Shown: positions 29,243-38,990 of the stretch, in pieces
How the letters are laid out: each line of letters begins with the position of its first letter
Numbering within the stretch: the first letter of the stretch is position 1
From: Psychromonas sp. SA13A
Lineage (GTDB): Bacteria; Pseudomonadota; Gammaproteobacteria; Enterobacterales; Psychromonadaceae
Reading direction: 5' to 3'
Length of the DNA: 64,000 nucleotides
Assembly: GCF_011378715.1 (NCBI RefSeq)
Contig: NZ_WTKU01000006.1
Coordinates: forward strand, 1 to 64,000
Notes under the pieces: model-generated
Database searches by the model: none
What the model saw: only the letters and a program-made list of their open reading frames with translations
What the model was told of the DNA's origin: nothing
Made by a program: the position numbers and the translations under genes

Positions 29243-30031
29243 ATGAGTGCTTGTTTATTAATTATAGATGCGATGAACCTAATTCGTCGTATCTATGCAG
29301 TACAAGAAAAACAAAATAAAAATATCGACTTTGCATTAAGTGCAACCAATAACACCGCCTGTAATGCACTTCAAAAGATGTTAAGGGCGCATCAGCCGAG
29401 CCATGTTATTTGCGTTTTTGATAGCCACCAGCAAAGCTGGCGCCATCAGTTACTACCTGAATATAAAGAAGGTAGAAAACCGATCCCCGAGGCTTTAAAA
29501 GCCTATTTACCACAAATTCAAGACGCATTTTACGAAATGGGTATTGAATCTTTAGTCACAGAACAAGACGAAGCGGATGATTTAATTGCAACGTTAACAA
29601 GCAAAGTAACGCAGAGTCAACAGCGCTGTATCATAGTGTCCACGGATAAAGGCTTTTACCAATTACTAAATGCCTACACCAGTATTTACGACTATTTTCA
29701 ATCGTTACATATGGACAGTTATTATGTGGAGCATAAACTGGGCTTAAAAATAAACCAATTAATCGATTACTGGGCAATAACAGGTATAAGTAGTAGCCAT
29801 ATTAAAGGTGTCGAGGGAGTTGGTAATAAAGGCGCATTAGCACTTTTGCAGCAATATCAAAGTCTAGATAACATGTTAAAACAAGTACAACCGATAGTTA
29901 GCGAAGATAAACGCCTGCAAAAAGTACAAGCACATCAGGCTGACGCGCTTTTATCCAAACAACTGGTTACTTTAAAAACCCAAATTGGATTAGGTTTTAA
30001 TTTAAAAGATTTACGTTATCAAACAAAATAA
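29243..30031 (+). CDS. xni: Flap endonuclease Xni (exonuclease IX)
   Basis: 262-residue 5'-nuclease-superfamily protein related to the 5'-3' exonuclease domain of DNA polymerase I. Acidic metal-site segments are visible: LLIIDAMNLIRR, VFDS, QDEADDLIATL and VSTDKGFYQLL. The helix-hairpin-helix region appears in IKGVEGVGNKGALALL. In E. coli, xni lies in the same syd-queF-ppnN-xni neighbourhood, with other genes between. It is coupled to ppnN with a 1-bp gap. Confidence 0.92.
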   Translation: MSACLLIIDAMNLIRRIYAVQEKQNKNIDFALSATNNTACNALQKMLRAHQPSHVICVFDSHQQSWRHQLLPEYKEGRKPIPEALKAYLPQIQDAFYEMGIESLVTEQDEADDLIATLTSKVTQSQQRCIIVSTDKGFYQLLNAYTSIYDYFQSLHMDSYYVEHKLGLKINQLIDYWAITGISSSHIKGVEGVGNKGALALLQQYQSLDNMLKQVQPIVSEDKRLQKVQAHQADALLSKQLVTLKTQIGLGFNLKDLRYQTK

Positions 30032-30387
30032 TAAAGAATACAAAAGAATAACTTTAATGAACAAAAGACTAAAAAAAATGACCAATAAACTTACCCTGTC
30101 TGCACCACTTTTCGAGCACTCACGTTAAAAAGGGGTGGAGCTCTTATAAGCCGTTACATTGTTTATAAGATATGTAATTTAAAATTAAGTAACTTGAAAT
30201 TAAGCACCTCGGTCAATTTTTAAATATATGATGAACAAATTTACTGAAACGTTTTATTGAAATAATTTACTCAAACAATTATTGGAAAATCGTTATCGCC
30301 ACTAGTAAGCGATATAAACCTTACATTAGCAACGCATAGCGTTTGCTATTTATAACATCCTAATAAATAAATTTTGGAGTTTTAACT
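30032..30387. other. Intergenic region upstream of exported protein
   Basis: 356 bp. An imperfect hairpin (30337-30345 with 30349-30358, one bulged base) lies 30 bp before the next gene. A looser pairing is possible around 30100-30140. No promoter could be fixed. Confidence 0.4.
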
Positions 30388-32118
30388 GTGAAAAAATTAT
30401 TAATCCCTGCTGCTGTGGTAGCTATTGGCGCATTTGGCGCAGGCGTTTACTTATCTCAACAACCTGCAGCTGCTGCCTATAATGTTTTAAATTATGTCCC
30501 GTCAGACACTCCTTTTTTTGCAGGCCAATTAACTCCATTTCCAATTAAAGATTACATTGCTTCCGCGCCAAAATTAGTAACACCAAGCGACCAAGCAAAA
30601 TTAGATGCATTGTATGAATCTGATGAACCAGGCCTGCACTTTGTTGCTAATTTAATCAAAGCTTATCAAGACGGCTTAAAAGATGCTGATTTATTAGTTA
30701 AAACCTTTGGATTGAGCGATCAAATCCGAGCTTACGCTTATACACTAGGGTGGCTGCCAGTTATAAAACTAGAAGTTGCTAACCCGCAAGCTATCTGGGA
30801 TTTATTAGATAAAAATGAACAAGAAACAGGCTTTGAACATAAACAAGGAAAAATCCAAGATCTTGCTTACCGCATTTATACGATAACCCCACCCGATGAA
30901 GACGAAGTAGTTGATGTTATTGTGGCACAGGCCAACGGTATTTTAACCGTCACAGTAAAAACGCGATTTGTTTCTGAGCAGTTATTGGCAACCGCGCTCG
31001 GTCTAGAAAAAGTAACAGCACCAATATCAGATACCACATTATTAACAGATATCATTAAACAACATCAATTCTCTGATGCGAGTGTTGGTTTTATTAATCA
31101 TGTTGAGATTATTAAAGGCTTAACAACAACCGACGGTAATCAATTAGCAAGACAACTAACTGAAATAACTAAGGTAGAAAATGATAATCCATTTGCCAGC
31201 TTACAAACACCTGTTTGTCATCAAGAATTCACTGGCATTGCAAAAAATTGGCCACGCACAGCCTTTGGTTACACCCAAATGGATATCAGTGAAACAGAGT
31301 CAACACTCGGATTTTCAGCGGTCATAGAAAGTAAAAATGCAGTGATTTTAAAAGCACTGAGCAGCATGCGAGGCTTCATCCCAAATTACACACAAAACTT
31401 TAACGACAGTGTTGTAGCAACAGCGATTGGCTTGAATGTTAGCGAACTCTCTAACGCATTAACCACTATTTGGGGTGATTTACAAAAACCAGCTTATCAA
31501 TGTCAGCCATTAGCAGAACTACAATCACAAATTGCTGCGAATGGACAGTCGATAGCAATGGTTGGTATGAGTGCAAATATGGCAGCAGGTCTAAAAGGTC
31601 TTAGTGGTGCACTGTTTGATTACAGTATGAGTCAAACAGAACCAACACAATTGGATAGTTTTGACGCGTTATTAGCAGTACATGCTGATAACCCATTAGC
31701 TATTTTTAACTCCATTAGAATGTTTAGCCCAGAGCTGCAGCAAGTTAATTTAAGTGATGATGGCAAAGCGATTTCATTAAAAGACTTATTCCCTGTACCG
31801 GTTGCTTTAAACATCAATCCTAAAATTGCCATCAAAGGTAAACATTTAGTGATTTATAATGGAACTAAAGGTGAACAAGCCGCTGAAAAACTTGGACAGG
31901 AACCATTATCTGCTAATGGGCTGTATCAATTATCATTTGACGTGAATAAAATGCTTACACCTTTCGCTAGTGCAACACAGTTAATGTCAGGGGAATCAAT
32001 CGCTGATGAAATGCAGTTCCTAATGGATTATGACGCACGTATGAATATCAATTTAGATATTAATGAGCAAGGTATTCGTTTTGATTCAACGGTGAATAAT
32101 AAATCACCTCAACAATAA
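30388..32118 (+). CDS. Unknown exported or inner-membrane-anchored protein
   Basis: 576-residue protein of unknown function. The N-terminus (MKKLLIPAAVVAIGAFGAGVYLSQQ) is a signal peptide or membrane anchor, with the remainder predicted outside the cytoplasm. The body has several alternating repeats of extended and helical segments, resembling DUF3352-type periplasmic proteins, but this is only a resemblance. There are two cysteines far from the N-terminus and no lipobox. A TTTGGAG site precedes the GTG or ATG start. It is followed by a 34-bp palindrome and a terminator, so it is monocistronic. Confidence 0.75.
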   Translation: MKKLLIPAAVVAIGAFGAGVYLSQQPAAAAYNVLNYVPSDTPFFAGQLTPFPIKDYIASAPKLVTPSDQAKLDALYESDEPGLHFVANLIKAYQDGLKDADLLVKTFGLSDQIRAYAYTLGWLPVIKLEVANPQAIWDLLDKNEQETGFEHKQGKIQDLAYRIYTITPPDEDEVVDVIVAQANGILTVTVKTRFVSEQLLATALGLEKVTAPISDTTLLTDIIKQHQFSDASVGFINHVEIIKGLTTTDGNQLARQLTEITKVENDNPFASLQTPVCHQEFTGIAKNWPRTAFGYTQMDISETESTLGFSAVIESKNAVILKALSSMRGFIPNYTQNFNDSVVATAIGLNVSELSNALTTIWGDLQKPAYQCQPLAELQSQIAANGQSIAMVGMSANMAAGLKGLSGALFDYSMSQTEPTQLDSFDALLAVHADNPLAIFNSIRMFSPELQQVNLSDDGKAISLKDLFPVPVALNINPKIAIKGKHLVIYNGTKGEQAAEKLGQEPLSANGLYQLSFDVNKMLTPFASATQLMSGESIADEMQFLMDYDARMNINLDINEQGIRFDSTVNNKSPQQ

Positions 32119-32130
32119 AAAGTAGCTTTA

Positions 32131-32164
32131 CCCGTTAGCATTTATGCACATAAATGCTAACGGG
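32131..32164. repeat. Perfect 34-bp palindrome after the unknown exported gene
   Basis: CCCGTTAGCATTTATG (32131-32146) and its exact complement (32149-32164) are separated by 2 bp. It begins 13 bp after the stop codon. No T run follows, so it is more likely an mRNA-end hairpin or a protein-binding palindrome than a complete terminator. Confidence 0.7.
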
Positions 32165-32251
32165 CAAATAACTCACCTAAAAGTAATCAATATCATCAAT
32201 TATCTCAAGCTAACAATAATTACATCAGCTGACAAAAATGAGATATCAAAC

Positions 32252-32279
32252 AAAAAGCTGACTGAGGTCAGTTTTTTTT
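32252..32279 (+). terminator. Intrinsic terminator
   Basis: CTGAC/GTCAG stem extended by a G-T pair and five A-T pairs (32252-32262 with 32267-32277), a 4-nt loop, and a run of eight T. It lies 134 bp after the unknown exported gene and 260 bp before the purine permease. Confidence 0.8.
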
Positions 32280-32539
32280 GAACTCGCAAAAAGTAGCTTG
32301 TTTTTTGATCTAAGCCAAGCGAGATCTAAGTATCAATGAGATTAATTACCCTTTTAGACTAGCTAATAAAACCAGTTCTTTTATAATTGCGCGAAATTCA
32401 CACAGAGAATTTGTTCATCTTATGTCGATTGTATTAAGTAAGTGATTTTGAGCAATAATATAGATCACTTAATTATTATCATGGATATTAATAGGTCGGA
32501 AGGAAGTAGACCTCCACACGCGCGAGTAATGGAAAAATT
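32280..32539. other. Region upstream of the purine permease
   Basis: A possible -10 box TATAAT occurs at about 32381-32386. No purine riboswitch core or PurR-type palindrome was found. A GGAAGGAAG stretch lies about 35 bp before the start codon. Confidence 0.4.
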
Positions 32540-33835
32540 ATGTTAGAAAAATTATTTAAACTAAGCGAACACAACAGTAATGTGAAAACAGAAATTGTTG
32601 CAGGCTTCACCACCTTCTTAACCATGGCTTATATCATTTTTGTTAACCCATCAATGTTATCAGCAACCGGTATGGACTCGGGTGCTGTATTCGTCGCAAC
32701 CTGTTTAGCAGCTGCAATTGGCTGTTTCATTATGGGTTTATACGCTAACTACCCTGTCGCTTTAGCACCGGGTATGGGATTAAATGCTTTCTTCTCATAC
32801 ACAGTGGTATTACACATGGGTTACAGCTGGCAAGTTGCTTTAGGTGCCGTATTCCTTTCAGGTGTTTGTTTTACCTTATTAAGTTTATTCAAAATCCGTG
32901 AGTGGATCATCAACTCAATCCCGCTACCAATGCGTAAAGGGATTGCAGCTGGTATCGGTCTATTCCTAGGTTTAATTGCCTTAAAAAATGCCGGTATCGT
33001 AGTTGCAAATCAAGCGACATTAGTGAGTTTAGGTGATTTAACTGCATTACCAGCTGCTTTAGCTTGCTTAGGTTTTATTGCCATTATTGCACTTGCACAC
33101 TACCGAGTTAAAGGTGGCGTGATGCTAGCTATCTTGGGTGTTACTGTTATCGGCCTATTAATGGGTGATATTCAATATGCAGGTATTATGTCAATGCCAC
33201 CAAGTATTGCGCCTACTTTCATGCAAATGGATGTAGCCGGTGCTTTAAACGTAGGTATGATCAGCATTATCTTCGCATTCCTATTCGTGGATCTATTTGA
33301 CACGTCAGGTACATTAATTGCGGTAGCAGATAAAGCAAAACTACTGGATAAAGATGGCAACTTACCACGTTTAAGCCGCGCACTATTAGCGGATAGTGGC
33401 GCCTCTATGGCTGGTTCAATGTTAGGAACATCTACAACAACAAGTTACATCGAAAGTGTATCTGGTGTTGCTGAAGGTGGTCGTACCGGTTTAACTGCTG
33501 TGGTTGTTGGTATCCTATTTCTACTTGCTCTATTTTTTGCTCCTTTAGCAGGCATGGTTCCGGCTTATGCAACAGCAGGCGCATTATTATATGTAGCAGT
33601 ATTAATGGTTGGTGGTTTAAAAAGCATTAACTGGGATGACATTACTGAAGCCGCACCCGTGGTTATTGTAGCCATCATGATGCCATTAACGTTCTCAATT
33701 GCTAACGGTATTGCGATTGGTTTCATTGCTTACGCTGCGATCAAAGTGGCTAGTGGTAAAATGAAAGAGTTAAGCGCAAGCGTTTGGTTCCTTGCTGTTT
33801 TATTCTTTCTTAAATTGGTTTTCTTTCCTGGTTAA
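32540..33835 (+). CDS. NCS2-family purine (hypoxanthine/guanine/adenine) permease
   Basis: 431-residue inner-membrane permease of the AzgA-like branch, probably a proton symporter for purine bases. Family landmarks are the N-terminal TEIVAGFTTFLTMAYIIFVNP, the ALAPGMGLNAFF loop, and FLFVDLFDTSGTLIAVADKA in the substrate region. About 12-14 membrane segments are predicted. The exact base cannot be read from the sequence. A strong bidirectional terminator follows. Confidence 0.93.
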   Translation: MLEKLFKLSEHNSNVKTEIVAGFTTFLTMAYIIFVNPSMLSATGMDSGAVFVATCLAAAIGCFIMGLYANYPVALAPGMGLNAFFSYTVVLHMGYSWQVALGAVFLSGVCFTLLSLFKIREWIINSIPLPMRKGIAAGIGLFLGLIALKNAGIVVANQATLVSLGDLTALPAALACLGFIAIIALAHYRVKGGVMLAILGVTVIGLLMGDIQYAGIMSMPPSIAPTFMQMDVAGALNVGMISIIFAFLFVDLFDTSGTLIAVADKAKLLDKDGNLPRLSRALLADSGASMAGSMLGTSTTTSYIESVSGVAEGGRTGLTAVVVGILFLLALFFAPLAGMVPAYATAGALLYVAVLMVGGLKSINWDDITEAAPVVIVAIMMPLTFSIANGIAIGFIAYAAIKVASGKMKELSASVWFLAVLFFLKLVFFPG

Positions 33836-33872
33836 GCAATCTGACTTGCAATAACAGATAAATATTAATTAT

Positions 33873-33924
33873 AAAAATGCCGCGCTTATTATTTGAAACT
33901 AAATGATTAAAGCGCGGCATTTTT
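33873..33924. terminator. Bidirectional terminator after purine permease
   Basis: A 15-bp GC-cored stem (33873-33887 with 33910-33924), a 22-nt loop and flanking A and T runs lie between convergent genes. Confidence 0.85.
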
Positions 33925-33980
33925 TATTCTAGAGATTAAAACCTAAGTTTACTGTCTCTTTATACTGTTACATTAACTTA

Positions 33981-34913
33981 CTAATTTGCTGCCACGTAGC
34001 TCTTGATGTTCTCCACCATTTTTTCTAACAAACATTGACGAGCTTCTACACTTGCCCAAGCGGTATGCGGTGTGACCACTAAACGCTGTGACGCTTTTAC
34101 TGACAGATAAGGGTGATTTAATAACATAGGCTCTACCGCCAATACATCAGTTCCATGATAAATATCTTGTGTATCCAATGCTGTCGCCATTGCCTGTTCA
34201 TCAATGATCCCACCGCGCCCCAAATTCATGATCACCGCCCCCGCTTTTAATTGCTGTATTTGCTCAGCAGCAATCAAGTTTTCAGTTTGTGCATTAAGTG
34301 GTGCATGAATAGAGATAACATCACAGTCACTTAATAACGTAGCTAAATTTACCTGTTCAATGGACTGTTGTGAATTTTTGCCTGAAGTCGAGTAATAACA
34401 AACATCACAACCAAAAGCAGTTGCTAGCTCTGCAACTCGTTGACCAATAGTGCCCATGCCAATAATGCCCCAACGTTTACCCTTTAACTCATAAAAAGGA
34501 CGCTCAATATGAGTGAATACAGGGCTATCACACCAACCTTTTTTAGCAATATATTGGTCGTAATAACGGCTTTGATGTATTAATTGAAACAATAGAGAGA
34601 AGGTTGCCTGACTAACACTTTCCGTAGAATAACCCGATACATTCTTAACTGTAATACCCGCTTTCTCCGCGGCCTCTAGATCTACATTGTTAGTGCCTGT
34701 TGCAGCAATACAAATAAGCTTTAACTGTGGGTTATCCGCCATATGTTGTGCAGTGATCAGTACCTTGTTAGTAATAACAACTTCCTGCCCTACTACCCGC
34801 TCAGCAGTTTGTTGTTCATCTGTTGTCTGGAAAACAGTTAACTCGCCTAAATGATCAAAAACAGATAAATCACTGTCACCTAATGTTAATGCATCTAATA
34901 AAACAATTTTCAT
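33981..34913 (-). CDS. D-2-hydroxyacid dehydrogenase (glycerate dehydrogenase-like)
   Basis: 310-residue NAD-dependent oxidoreductase. The Rossmann motif GMGTIG is followed by the catalytic Arg, Glu and His set: MNLGRGGIIDE, AVEPM and TPHTAW. The overall sequence resembles HprA (hydroxypyruvate/glycerate dehydrogenase), but the 2-oxoacid substrate is not certain. It is monocistronic and shares a terminator with the purine permease on its downstream side. Confidence 0.88.
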   Translation of the reverse strand: MKIVLLDALTLGDSDLSVFDHLGELTVFQTTDEQQTAERVVGQEVVITNKVLITAQHMADNPQLKLICIAATGTNNVDLEAAEKAGITVKNVSGYSTESVSQATFSLLFQLIHQSRYYDQYIAKKGWCDSPVFTHIERPFYELKGKRWGIIGMGTIGQRVAELATAFGCDVCYYSTSGKNSQQSIEQVNLATLLSDCDVISIHAPLNAQTENLIAAEQIQQLKAGAVIMNLGRGGIIDEQAMATALDTQDIYHGTDVLAVEPMLLNHPYLSVKASQRLVVTPHTAWASVEARQCLLEKMVENIKSYVAAN

Positions 34914-35155
34914 TTCTATCCCTTAATACGAAAAAGCCAATAAATTGAGAGTCTTAGATATACAGGATTTTGATACTGGTTACCATTGCAGATATAAAAT
35001 CAATAAACTTTATAGCAATAATTAATGCTTCTCTTTTCTCAAAAAATAAACCAAAGCCTCGCTTTTCTTAACACAATAAATCAAGCACTGAATAAACTCA
35101 TCGATTACTGTATTATTCGCGCATATTTCCTAAATACTGAAGAGCCTCAACTGCT

Positions 35156-36772
35156 ATGCAACAATTCGACCATGACCTAACCATTATGCGTACAACGCTA
35201 AGTGAACCAGAGCCTGTCGCAAGCAGCCAAGCTAAGCCCGTAGCTATCAACGGGTCTGCCTCGCCAAAAATAGTATTAGCGACAATCAATGCTAAATATA
35301 TTCATTCCAGTTTAGGTTTACGTTATTTATACGCCAATTTAAAAGATCTACAGCCTATCGCTGAAATAAAAGAATTTGTTATTCAAACTTGGCCTATTGA
35401 TATCGTTGAGCAAATTTTAGCTTCCAAACCGACTATTGTTGGCTTTGGTGTCTATATTTGGAATATCGTCGAAACCACTAATGTGGTTAGCCTATTGAAA
35501 GTGATCGCACCGGAAGTCAAGGTAGTATTAGGTGGACCAGAGGTAAGTTATGAATCTGAGCAACAAGCGATAGTACAAGCTTCAGATTATGTATTAACCG
35601 GTGAAGCAGATATCAGTTTCTACGAATTATGTCAGGATCTAATCAATAACAATCCACCAGGCAATAAAATTTTGAAGTCTAAACCTGTGGATTTAAAAGA
35701 CCTTGAAATGCCGTATCAGTATTACAGCGACGAAGATTTAAAGAATCGTTTATTGTATGTCGAAGCCTCTCGCGGTTGCCCCTTTAAGTGTGAATTTTGT
35801 CTGTCCTCTTTAGATACTAAATCAAATCCTTACGAGTTAACTGTTTTCTTAAAACAGATGGAAACCTTGTATCAACGTGGTGCGCGTAACTTTAAGTTTA
35901 TTGATAGAACCTTTAATTTAGACATTAATACCTCGTTACAAATTATGCAGTTTTTCTTAGACAGAATGAGTGATGATTTGTACTTACACTTTGAAGTAGT
36001 GCCGGATCATCTACCTCGCAAATTAAAAGAGATGCTAGCGCAATTTCCTGAGGGCAGCTTGCAATTCGAAGTGGGTATTCAAACCTTTAATCAAGAAGTA
36101 CAAGCCAATATTAGCCGTAAGCAAAACAATGCTAAATCCAAACAAAATCTGATTTGGTTAAAACAAAATACCACCGCACATATTCATGCGGATCTTATTT
36201 TTGGCCTGCCCGGTGAAACCTTTGAAAGCTTTAAAGACAGCTTCAACCAACTATATGAATGCCATCCCCATGAGATTCAAATGGGCATTTTAAAACGCCT
36301 TAAAGGTAGCCCGATTATTAGGCACACTGAAACCTTTGATTTACGCTTTAACCCACTACCACCGTTTAATATTTTAAGTACCGACAGAGTAGATTTTGCC
36401 ACCATGCAGCTGGTTAATCGCTTTGCAAGATATTGGGATATGATAGGAAATTCAGGACGTTTTAAACATTCATTAGGGCATATTCTAGCGGATGACCCTT
36501 TTGAGCACTTTATGGCCATCACCAATTGGTTATTTGAAGAAACAGGACAAACGCATAAGATTAATCTAAAACGATTATTTGAATTAATTTCGCAATGTGT
36601 TGAAGCGTTATTCCCTGAAATGCACCAAACACTATTACCTAAGATAGAATTAGATTACACAGCATCAAGATTAAAAGGTGCGTTTAATACCCTTAATCTT
36701 TATGGCGGCCAGAAAAAACAATCCACCAGTGGTAGTAAATTATTACAGCGACAAAAGCAGCATATGCAATAG
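35156..36772 (+). CDS. B12-binding-domain radical SAM protein
   Basis: 538-residue protein with a cobalamin-binding-type Rossmann domain (about 38-165, VVLGGPEVSYE). The radical SAM cluster motif CPFKCEFC gives Cys208, Cys212 and Cys215. The C-terminal region (about 360-530) looks like DUF4080. The classical DxHxxG B12 ligand motif is absent, as in many of this group. The reaction is not known; methyl transfer or ring chemistry is possible by family analogy. A second ATG at 35186 is an alternative start. The gene is monocistronic. Confidence 0.85.
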   Translation: MQQFDHDLTIMRTTLSEPEPVASSQAKPVAINGSASPKIVLATINAKYIHSSLGLRYLYANLKDLQPIAEIKEFVIQTWPIDIVEQILASKPTIVGFGVYIWNIVETTNVVSLLKVIAPEVKVVLGGPEVSYESEQQAIVQASDYVLTGEADISFYELCQDLINNNPPGNKILKSKPVDLKDLEMPYQYYSDEDLKNRLLYVEASRGCPFKCEFCLSSLDTKSNPYELTVFLKQMETLYQRGARNFKFIDRTFNLDINTSLQIMQFFLDRMSDDLYLHFEVVPDHLPRKLKEMLAQFPEGSLQFEVGIQTFNQEVQANISRKQNNAKSKQNLIWLKQNTTAHIHADLIFGLPGETFESFKDSFNQLYECHPHEIQMGILKRLKGSPIIRHTETFDLRFNPLPPFNILSTDRVDFATMQLVNRFARYWDMIGNSGRFKHSLGHILADDPFEHFMAITNWLFEETGQTHKINLKRLFELISQCVEALFPEMHQTLLPKIELDYTASRLKGAFNTLNLYGGQKKQSTSGSKLLQRQKQHMQ

Positions 36773-36813
36773 AGGTAATGAAAGTAATAAAGAAATAAGC
36801 TTTCAAATACAAA

Positions 36814-36847
36814 AAGGCCGCTGTGGTTGATAAACCACAGCGGCCTT
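36814..36847. terminator. Terminator between radical SAM gene and FAD gene
   Basis: A perfect 15-bp stem AAGGCCGCTGTGGTT (36814-36828) with 36833-36847 and a 4-nt loop. Read leftward it ends in five T, so it suits the leftward FAD gene best, and it may also stop the rightward radical SAM transcript. Confidence 0.85.
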
Positions 36848-36949
36848 ACTTTATAAAACTTAACAAGTTTACTTTATAAAACACAACCGACTTGCTTTAT
36901 AAAACTTAACAATCTAAATGTTTAAAAAGGTGAGATACCTAGGAAAAGA

Positions 36950-38578
36950 TTAAGCCTCTAAATCCGCTAACATTTTTAATGCCACCGCTTCCGCGATTTT
37001 AATACCATCAATGCCCGCAGATAAAATACCACCAGCATAACCAGCACCTTCACCGCCTGGGTATAAACCTTGCGTATTAATGCTTTGTAAGTCATCGCCA
37101 CGTTTAATTTGTATAGGTGATGAAGTACGTGTTTCAACGCCTGTTAACATCGCATCTTTACTATCAAATCCACGGATTTTCTTAGCAAAAGCTGGTAACG
37201 CTTCACGAATCGCATCAATTGCAAATTGCGGTAATGCATCACTTAAGTCAGTCATTTTCACATTCGGTTTGTAAGAAGGCTCAACGTTCTCAAAGGGTTT
37301 ACCTTTACCCGCAGCAAGGAAGTCCCCTACCATTTGTGCAGGCGCATCATAATTACTGCCACCCATCACATAGGCATGACGCTCTAATTTACGTTGCAAT
37401 GCAACCCCTTGTAATGGGTCGTTATTAAAGTCTTCAGGAGAAATGCCCACTACAATCGCACTATTTGCATTACGCTCACTACGAGAATATTGGCTCATGC
37501 CATTAGTTACCACGGCATGCTCTTCCGATGTTGCCGCAACAACAACACCACCCGGACACATACAGAAGCTATATACACTACGACCATTTTTACAATGGTG
37601 TACTAACTTATAATCCGCAGCACCCAAAATTGGGTGCCCAGCATTAATACCAAAACGAGCTTGGTCAATCATCTCTTGCTTATGCTCAATACGGAAACCA
37701 ATCGAAAATGACTGCGCATCCATATGTACACCTTTATCATGCAACATTTGGAAAGTATCACGTGCGCTGTGTCCAATAGCGGCGGTCACATAACGTGAGT
37801 TGATCACTTCTCCACCCTTTAAGGTCACGCCAGTCACTTGCTTTTTACCATCAACGTCTTCGATATTGAGTTCTTCAACACGCGTTTCAAAACGGATCTC
37901 GCCACCCAACTCGATGATTTTACGGCGCATTTTTTCCACCATAGTCACTAACTTATAGGTACCGATATGTGGTTTGCTCACGTAGATAATTTCAGCAGGA
38001 GCACCCGCAGCAACAAATTCTTGTTTTACTTTTAATCCTTTAAAACCAGGATCTTTAACTTGGCTGTATAACTTGCCATCGGAGAATGTACCTGCGCCAC
38101 CTTCACCAAACTGTACGTTTGATTCGGTATTAAGCTCACTCGTACGCCAAAAACGGAACGTATCTTTAGCACGCTCATGTACCGACTTACCGCGCTCTAA
38201 TACAATCGGTCTAAAACCCATTTGCGCTAAAATTAAAGCAACAAATAACCCACAAGGCCCCATGCCAATAACAATAGGTCGCTCCGCTAAGTCTGCTGGA
38301 GCAGTAGCAACATATTGATAATCAGTATCCGGAGAAACACGCACATTTGGATCTTTTTCAAAGCTCGCTAATAACTTAGCTTGATCGACATCGGTCACGC
38401 TAACATCTAAAGTGTAAATAAGTGTGATTTGGTTCTTTTTACGCGCATCATATCCACGTTTAAAAACATGGATATTAACCAGTTGCTGTGCAGTTATATT
38501 TAACTTACTTAATACAAACTGCTGTAACGCACCTTCTTCGTGGTCCAGCGGTAATTTAACTTGGTTGAGACGTATCAT
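36950..38578 (-). CDS. FAD-dependent oxidoreductase (COG2509-type)
   Basis: 542-residue flavoprotein of uncharacterised function. A short N-terminal ferredoxin-like region (1-95) precedes the dinucleotide site VIGMGPCGLFVALILAQMG (about 102-120). QFGEGGAGTFSDGKL is a signature of this FAD protein family. The C-terminus PGGEGAGYAGGILSAGIDGIK completes the FAD fold. No partner gene is adjacent. The enzyme's reaction is unknown. Confidence 0.9.
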   Translation of the reverse strand: MIRLNQVKLPLDHEEGALQQFVLSKLNITAQQLVNIHVFKRGYDARKKNQITLIYTLDVSVTDVDQAKLLASFEKDPNVRVSPDTDYQYVATAPADLAERPIVIGMGPCGLFVALILAQMGFRPIVLERGKSVHERAKDTFRFWRTSELNTESNVQFGEGGAGTFSDGKLYSQVKDPGFKGLKVKQEFVAAGAPAEIIYVSKPHIGTYKLVTMVEKMRRKIIELGGEIRFETRVEELNIEDVDGKKQVTGVTLKGGEVINSRYVTAAIGHSARDTFQMLHDKGVHMDAQSFSIGFRIEHKQEMIDQARFGINAGHPILGAADYKLVHHCKNGRSVYSFCMCPGGVVVAATSEEHAVVTNGMSQYSRSERNANSAIVVGISPEDFNNDPLQGVALQRKLERHAYVMGGSNYDAPAQMVGDFLAAGKGKPFENVEPSYKPNVKMTDLSDALPQFAIDAIREALPAFAKKIRGFDSKDAMLTGVETRTSSPIQIKRGDDLQSINTQGLYPGGEGAGYAGGILSAGIDGIKIAEAVALKMLADLEA

Positions 38579-38656
38579 GATGCACCTAAAAATTGGCTTA
38601 AAAAATAAGCGCGTAGTTTACGTGATCTACAATCAAATGATAAGGTTTAATAAACC

Positions 38657-38854
38657 CTAATGTGCTTGTTTATGGATAGAGATAGGGATGCTACAGGGGA
38701 TAGCCTGTAAACGTTTTGAACAGTTTGTCAGGCATAATTGTGAAACCTGTTGTTTTGACTCCGTGGTTAAACAGCGAAAATCAGCAGCACACAACACACC
38801 CTGTTCAAATAAATGCATTAATTTATCTTTATCAATTTCAATTTGAATAGTCAT
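38657..38854 (-). CDS. Small cysteine-containing protein under a Fur-box promoter
   Basis: 65-residue protein not recognised by name. It is supported by a strong AAGGAG site (38865-38870) 10 nt before the ATG at 38854; a GTG three codons earlier lies too close to that site. Five cysteines (22, 28, 41, 45, 54) form the pattern C-x5-C-x12-C-x3-C, which could bind a metal or Fe-S cluster. There is no signal peptide. Its promoter -10 box lies inside a near-consensus Fur site, so it should be induced by iron limitation. It is divergent from sfsA. Confidence 0.75.
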   Translation of the reverse strand: MTIQIEIDKDKLMHLFEQGVLCAADFRCLTTESKQQVSQLCLTNCSKRLQAIPCSIPISIHKQAH

Positions 38855-38896
38855 TTTAAACACACTCCTTTGAAGATAAGTGAAGAAAAAAGTTAA

Positions 38897-38933
38897 TGAT
38901 AACCATTATCACTTAAATAAAACGCGATAACAA
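38897..38933 (-). promoter_or_regulatory. Promoter overlapped by a Fur box
   Basis: TGATAACCATTATCA (38897-38911) matches the 7-1-7 Fur inverted repeat TGATAATnATTATCA at all but one position. On the minus strand -35 TTGTTA (38928-38933) and -10 GATAAT (38905-38910) are 17 bp apart, with the -10 box inside the Fur site. This is the classic layout for Fur repression of the small gene ending at 38657. sfsA could also be affected. Confidence 0.8.
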
Positions 38934-38990
38934 CACACTTGTTACTTATTTGTTAAAAAGTACAACATCAATAAAGGTTATTAAACAATA

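Noticed and set aside
32280-32539. Purine riboswitch or PurR box upstream of the NCS2 permease
   Set aside because: No riboswitch core or ACGCAAACG-type palindrome could be found.
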